DNA from: Streptomyces californicus
GTDB taxonomy: Bacteria > Actinomycetota > Actinomycetes > Streptomycetales > Streptomycetaceae
DNA length: 64,000 nt
Assembly (NCBI RefSeq): GCF_000717645.1
Contig: NZ_JNZZ01000029.1
Location: 13,766 to 77,765, forward strand
Direction: 5' to 3'
The notes under the pieces were generated by a model. It had not been told where the DNA came from and did no database searches. It was given only the letters and a program-made list of their open reading frames with translations. The translations under genes were made by a program, and so were the position numbers. Below, piece after piece: positions 56,001 through 62,000 of this stretch. Numbering within the stretch: the first letter of the stretch is position 1; each line of letters opens with the position of its first letter.

Positions 56001-59000
56001 TCGCCGGTGATCCGCTCGGCCCACCGGGCCAGTTCGGGGGTGGTGGGCTCGGGGCGGAACCCGGCCCACCAGTCGCCCTCGGCCAGTTGCCAGCGCGGTC
56101 CGGTCGGCCCGTCGCCCGGGGCGAGGACGGGTTCGATGCCGCTGCCGGTGGTCCAGATCCAGCGGTCCAGGCCGTTGGCGAGCTGCTGGCCGGCGAGCGG
56201 CGTCTCCAGCGGATCGGCGGACGGCGGGCCCGCCAGGTCGGCCCCCGCCACCACGACGGGCCGATCCAGGGCGAGCGCGGTCAGATGGCCGTCGAACGCG
56301 AAGAGGAAGTCCACGATCCGCGCGTAGTCGACCACGGCGTCGGAGCCGTCGGACAGGGCGAGTGCGGCGGCGTCGGGTCCGCCGCGCAGCCCGACCAGGT
56401 ACGCGTCGTGGAACGGCAGGTTCTGGACCGGGCTCTCCAGCGTCACCGGGCCCGGACGCACGTAGGTGAAGCCGACCACCTCGGGCAGCAGCCCGTACGT
56501 CTGCCGGCGGACGTCCTGCCACTCCTGGTCGGGGCGGGAGGAGGTGCCCAGCGGGGTGCCGTCGGCGGCGCGGTGCCTGACCACCAGGACGCGGTCGAGC
56601 AGGACGCGGGAGCCGTCCAGCGCGACCAGTTCGGACACCCACTCCAGCGGCGGCGGGGTCCGTTCCGGGTCGGCCAGGATCTCCAGGGCGCCCCGCGCGG
56701 CGGTGATCATGGGCACGATCCGGGCCCGGGGGCCCGGGGGGAGCGTGTCGACGGCGTCGGCCGCCTCCTGGACCGCCGTGCGCAGGGCACGGTGCAGGGG
56801 GTGGTCGGCGGGCAGCGGGGCGCCGAGCGCGTACGCGCCCAGGGCGTGGGCGATCCGCTGGCTCTCCCCCACCGTCATCAGGCGGCGGGTGGGGCCCGAG
56901 AGCTGGGGCAGACCCGCCATCAGGACCATCTGCACGAAGGGGGCGAGGGCCCGGACGGCCTCGTTGTCCAGGATGCGGTTCAGGGACTCGGCCAGGACGT
57001 CGTCGGGCAGCGGGGCCCGCTGCGCGAGGGCCCGGCGGTAGGCCTCGCGGCTCAGCTCCGACAGTTCGGCCACGGCCCGCCGGATCTGCTCCGGCGTCAT
57101 CAACTGCTCGCCGTCGTAGGCGAAGTGACGCAGCTCCGTGAGGATGAGCGGGATGTCGAGGCGGCCGTCGTCGGTGTCCAGGGTCGGATACCGGTCGTCG
57201 TCCATGTCGACCGTCTGCTTCTGGGTGACGGTCCTGCCGTCGGAGGTGCGGCCGGTCAGCACGGAGGTGGTGTGCTCGCGCGCGGAGGGGACGTCGCCGA
57301 TCGTGGCGTCGAAGTAGCCCGGGAAGAGGGGCTTGTCCGGGGTGATGGTGCGGCGGTAGAGCTCCAGCAGCCGTCCGAGGGTGGCGGCGAGGCCCGCGCT
57401 GATGTCGTCGTGGCGCCGGTCGAGGAAGCTCCGGCTGCGGGGGCGCAGCGCCCGCAGGACCCGGTCGAGGGCCGGGCGCGACGCCACCGCGAGGCCGTTC
57501 TTCACCATGAAGGCGGCGGGGCCCTGGTTGAGGATGACGCCGGTGGGCCGGGCGACGGTGTGGGCGTAGGCGAACCGGAGGTAGCCCCACAGGTCGTCGA
57601 CGTCCGGGATCGGGGCGAGGAAGGGGACCACCACGTCGGGCACGTCGGTCCGCCCGGTGAAGGCGCGGACGAACTCCGCGGTGGCCCGCATCCCGAACTC
57701 CCGGCCCGACGCCTCGACCGCCCCGATCGCGCCCTTCGGCAGCCGGTCCACCACCCGGTCCTGGAGCAGGCTCAGCCCCAGGGCGGGGAAGCCGGTGGTG
57801 GGCTGCACGTAGGCGCGGTTCGTCCGGACCGGGGTCTGGCCGACCAGGGTTTTGCCGCCCAGGTCGGTGACCGTCCAGCCGTCCTCGGCGGGCAGCAGGT
57901 CGGCGAGGGAGATCTGCGGGGCCGCGCCCGGCTGGTCGCGGCCGTCCAGGGCCCGCTCGACCCGGGCCAGCCGCTCCAGCGTCTCCTCGGGCGACTGCCG
58001 CCGCTCGCCCGGGAGCACCGCCATCGGCTCGACGACGATCTCGCCGATGAGGTAGCCGAACTGCTGGGGCCTCGGGTCGCCCGGCGCGATGGGCGGGAAG
58101 GTCAGGTGCAGCCGGCCGTCGGCCGTCCGGGTGACGCTCGCGTGGTCCGTGACGATGCTGAAGCCGGGGGCGGTGGCCAGGATCTGCTTGGCCGGGACGT
58201 CGCCGAGGCCGCTGATCACGAAGACCAGCCGCCGTTCGATCTCCAGGCCGATGGCGCCGTAGGCGCGGGCGGTCGCCGCGTCCAGCAGGGCGTGCGGGGT
58301 GGACGCGGAGGCGGCGAAGGCGGGCAGGGCGCCCTCGACGGCCTGCCCCCGCGGGCTGACGACCATCGCCCGCGCCTCGGACGCCGCGACCGGGGGCGGC
58401 GCGGTGGAGAGCTGCCGGCCGTCGCGGGCCGACAGGTCCAGCCACATCACGCCGTCGAAGCCGCCGAGGTGGTAGGCGGCCCACGCGTGGCCCAGCGCCT
58501 CGCCCTGACGGCGCGCCAGGACGAACGCCGCCGCGCCCGGCCCCTGGGCGGCGACGGTGCGGGCCACCGCCTCCCACGAGCCCACCGGGCTCCAGCCCGG
58601 CCCCGGGACCAGGGCGGAGGCCGGGGTCGCGGTGGCGAGGGCCGTGTCGTCGACCGTGGCCGCCGGCCGTACGCCGCCCGGGTACAGGGCGTCCCGGAGC
58701 GCGCCCAGCAGCGCCAGGCACCGCCGCTCGGTGTGGCCGCGGCGCGGCGTGGTGCCCGCGATCCGCCGGGCGGTCGCCGTCAGCCGGGGGCGGCTGAGCG
58801 GGGCCGTGCGCGGCGGGGCGGGCGGCGCGGGGACGGGGGCGTGGGGCTGCGGCTCGTACGCGCCGCCGTTCTCGTCCCACAAGGCGCGGAAGGCGGCCCA
58901 GGTGTCCTCCTCGGCCCGGGGGTTGGCGCCCCACTGGTGGACGGCCTTCGGGTCGGGGCCGTACAGCTCGCGCAGGAGCGGCAGCAGCTTCGGATCGTTG

Positions 59001-62000
59001 CGCCGGACCCACGCCGCGCCGTTGTTGCGGGGGTGGCCGGTGTAGGGGTCGGTGCCGGTGTTCGTGCCGAGGTAGGCGTTGGTGAGCTGGGCGAAGTACT
59101 CGAACTCGTCGCGGGCCGAGTAGTTGCGGCGGGTGCCGGTGGCGTCGTACAGCGGTCCGTCGGGCCAGGCTCCGAAGGCGCCCGCGAGCACCTTGTCGTG
59201 GTACGCCTCGGTGATGAGCCGGCGCTGTTCGTCGGTGAGGCCGTGGCGATGGACGGCGTGCGCGAACTCGTGGGTCGCGGCGGAGTAGCCGTCGGCGTAC
59301 ATCCCCGAGCCGGGTACGGCCGTGGTGTCGCCCAGCAGGTTCTCCTCGCCCACGGCGACCAGCCCGCCGGCCTCGACCCCGCGCAGGATGTCGTAGGAGC
59401 GGGCGTCCTCGTCGCTCTCGCCGCGCAGCGCGCTGAACGGGTCGAGCGATGTCGTCGCGGTGTCCTTGGGGACCACAATCAGCCGCGCGCCCTCGTTGAG
59501 CAGGCGTTCGGCCACCGCGGGCGACCGCAGCATGCGCGCCACCTGCGCCCGCGCCTCGATGCCGGCGGAGACGGGGAGGTCCGTGCCGGGCGGTACGTCG
59601 ACCATCAGCAGGGCGGCGGTCCGGGCGAACGCGTCGGCGGGCAGGGTCCGGCGCAGTTCGGCGGTGAGCGCCCGGTCGGCGGCCAGGGCCTCGCGGTCGG
59701 CGGACGACAGGGACAGCAGCCGGGAGGTGCGCTCGTCCTCGGTCATCGCGGCCAGCCCGGCGGCCAGTTCGGCGCGTTCGGCGGCGGGCAGGTCGCGGCG
59801 CGGGGCGGGCGCCGGGGTCGCGGCGGGCGGCGGGGCCGTGGCGGTGGCGGTCGCCGTGGCGGTCGCCGTCGTGCCGGGGGCGGTCGCCGTCGTATCGGTC
59901 GCCGTCGTCTCCGGCGGCGGGGCGGGCAGGGGCTGTCCGCGCAGCCGCCCGGCGCGGGTCGGGCGGGCGGGCGCCGAGGAGACCGTGCCGCGCAGGGAGG
60001 GCCCGTCGCCGAGCCCCTCGGCGCGGCGGCCGGTGTCCAGCGCCTCGGTGAGGCCGGGCAGATCCTCCCACGCCTGGGCGTGACGGCGCGCCTGCTCGGT
60101 CAACTCGTCGCGTACGTCGATGAGTTCGGCCTCGATGCCGTCGACCTGGTCCTGGATCGCGTCGCGGGCGCCGGTCGCCCGGCGCAGGGCGGTCTCCGCC
60201 TGCCGCAGGGCCCGGGCGGCCCCGGTCACGGCCGTCTCGGCGCGGCGCAGGTTCCCGGCGAGCGTGGTCTCGCGGGCGAGGGCCCGCTCCAGCCCGGTCC
60301 GGATCTCCTGCGCCTCCTCGCGGGAGGTCTCGGCGGTGTCCAGGTCGTCCTCGCGCCGCTGGTGCAGGGCCCGGCCCTGCTCCTGGAGCGCGGCGGCCTG
60401 CTCGACCGCCGCGGCCAGGGCGTCCCGCCCGTCCGGGGAGGCCGGGTCGGCGTCCGGGGAGGCGGCGACGGCCTCTTCGAGCCGGGCCACCTCGGCGCGG
60501 GCCCGCTGCCACCGGGCGTGGAGCCCGCGCTCCTCGTCGGCGGTGTCGTCGTAGCGGGTCCGGGCTTCGCGGGCCTCGGTGTCGAGCCGGGTGATCTCCG
60601 CCCGCGCGGCGGTGATCCGGCCCCGGAGCGTGGTGAGTTCGGTCCGTACGGTGGCGGCGGCGCGGCGGGCGTCCGTGTGGGCGCGGTCGGCGTCCCGGTG
60701 CGCGGTGGCGGCGGTGTCCACGGCCCGGTCGGCGGTGTCCAGCGCGGTGAGCGCGCCGGGCTGCCGCCGGGTCAGGCGCTCCTCTCGGTAGCGGGCCGCC
60801 GCCTCCGCCCGTACGGCGTCGAGGTGGACGCCGATGGTGTCCGCCACGTTCTGCCATGCCTCGTCGGTGGCGGCGGTGGTGTCGGTGAGCGAGCCGTCGG
60901 CGGCGAAGGGCCAGATCCGCAGCTCCCGGCCGGTGCGGATGACGAGTTCGACCGGCTTCCCGGCCCGGGCGGCGGTGAGGGAGCCGACGAACAGGGCGCG
61001 GGCCAGCCGGGTGCCGTCCGGGTCGGGGCCGAGCGCGAGCCACAGCTCCGCCGAGGCGTCCTGCTCGTGGATGGCGTCCGCCAGCACGTCCGGCAGGTCG
61101 GTGACCGGGTGCTGGGCCCAGTCGTGCAGGTCGTCCGCGTCCTGGTCGGCGAGGATCGCCGGCAGGTCGTAGATCCGGGGGCCCGGTCGCGCCGGGGTGA
61201 CGCCGAAGCCGAGGACGTCGCGTTCCCACAGGCGGGTGGTGGAGCTGCCGGTGACGTACCGGACGCCGTCGGGTCCGTTGACCTCGATGACGGTGTCGAC
61301 CAGGGTCTCGTAGGTGCGGGGGATGCGCCGGTCGGCCGGGTCGCTGGTCGCGCCGGTCCGCAGCCGGCTGAAGGAGAACGCGGAGGCGTTGCCGCCCGAG
61401 GAGAGGGCGTGGGGCTGCTGCGCCGCCAGCGGGAAGGTGACCCCGAGCACCTGGCGGTTGCCGTTGGCCAGGCTGTAGGAGCCCTGCTGGTTGAGGACGA
61501 AGGAGCCGGCGGCGGACGAGGCGATGGCCGAGGTGCGGTTCTGCCTGCGGACCCGGTCGATGGCGACGTCGCCGGCCTCGGTGACCGGCCGCGGGTTGTG
61601 CAGGGAGATGCGCAGGGACGGTGCGGTGCCGGGGCTCTCGACCGGCCAGCTGCCGGGCATCACGTCGGTCAGCCCCGCCGCCGTGCGGGAGGGGTCGAGG
61701 GTGATCTCACCGGCCTGGACCAGCTCGGCGAGGCGGGCGGCGACGGCCTCCGCCGAGGCGTTGGCGGGCAGCCCCCAGGCGGCGGCCATGCGCGGGTCGA
61801 CGTCGTGCAGCGCCCGCATCAGCTGCGGGGCGGCGTTGTAGTCGTAGACCGGGGTCGGTCCGGTGGTCTCCAGCCCGACGCCCTGCGGGAACGGCGTGGT
61901 GCCCTGGGCCGCGGCGTCGGCGGCCGTGAGCAGCAGCGGGTCGCCGCCGAGCAGCGCGGGCGCGCGGGGCCCCTCGTGCCGCTTGGGCCGGTCGGCCTCG

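Larger units (their letters stand above)
50370..58800 (-). repeat. Giant-gene superunit 1 (Tox-PL, linker, modules A1 and A2)
   Basis: First copy of the intragenic unit of about 8.4 kb. The linker domain (for example LRALRPRSRSFLDRRHD, VLTGRTSDGR and DGRLDIPLILTELRHFAYDG) recurs in superunit 2 as LRALRPRTRTFLNEHHD, VLTGRTSQGE and DGRLLVPLVLAELRHFGYTG. Confidence 0.8.
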
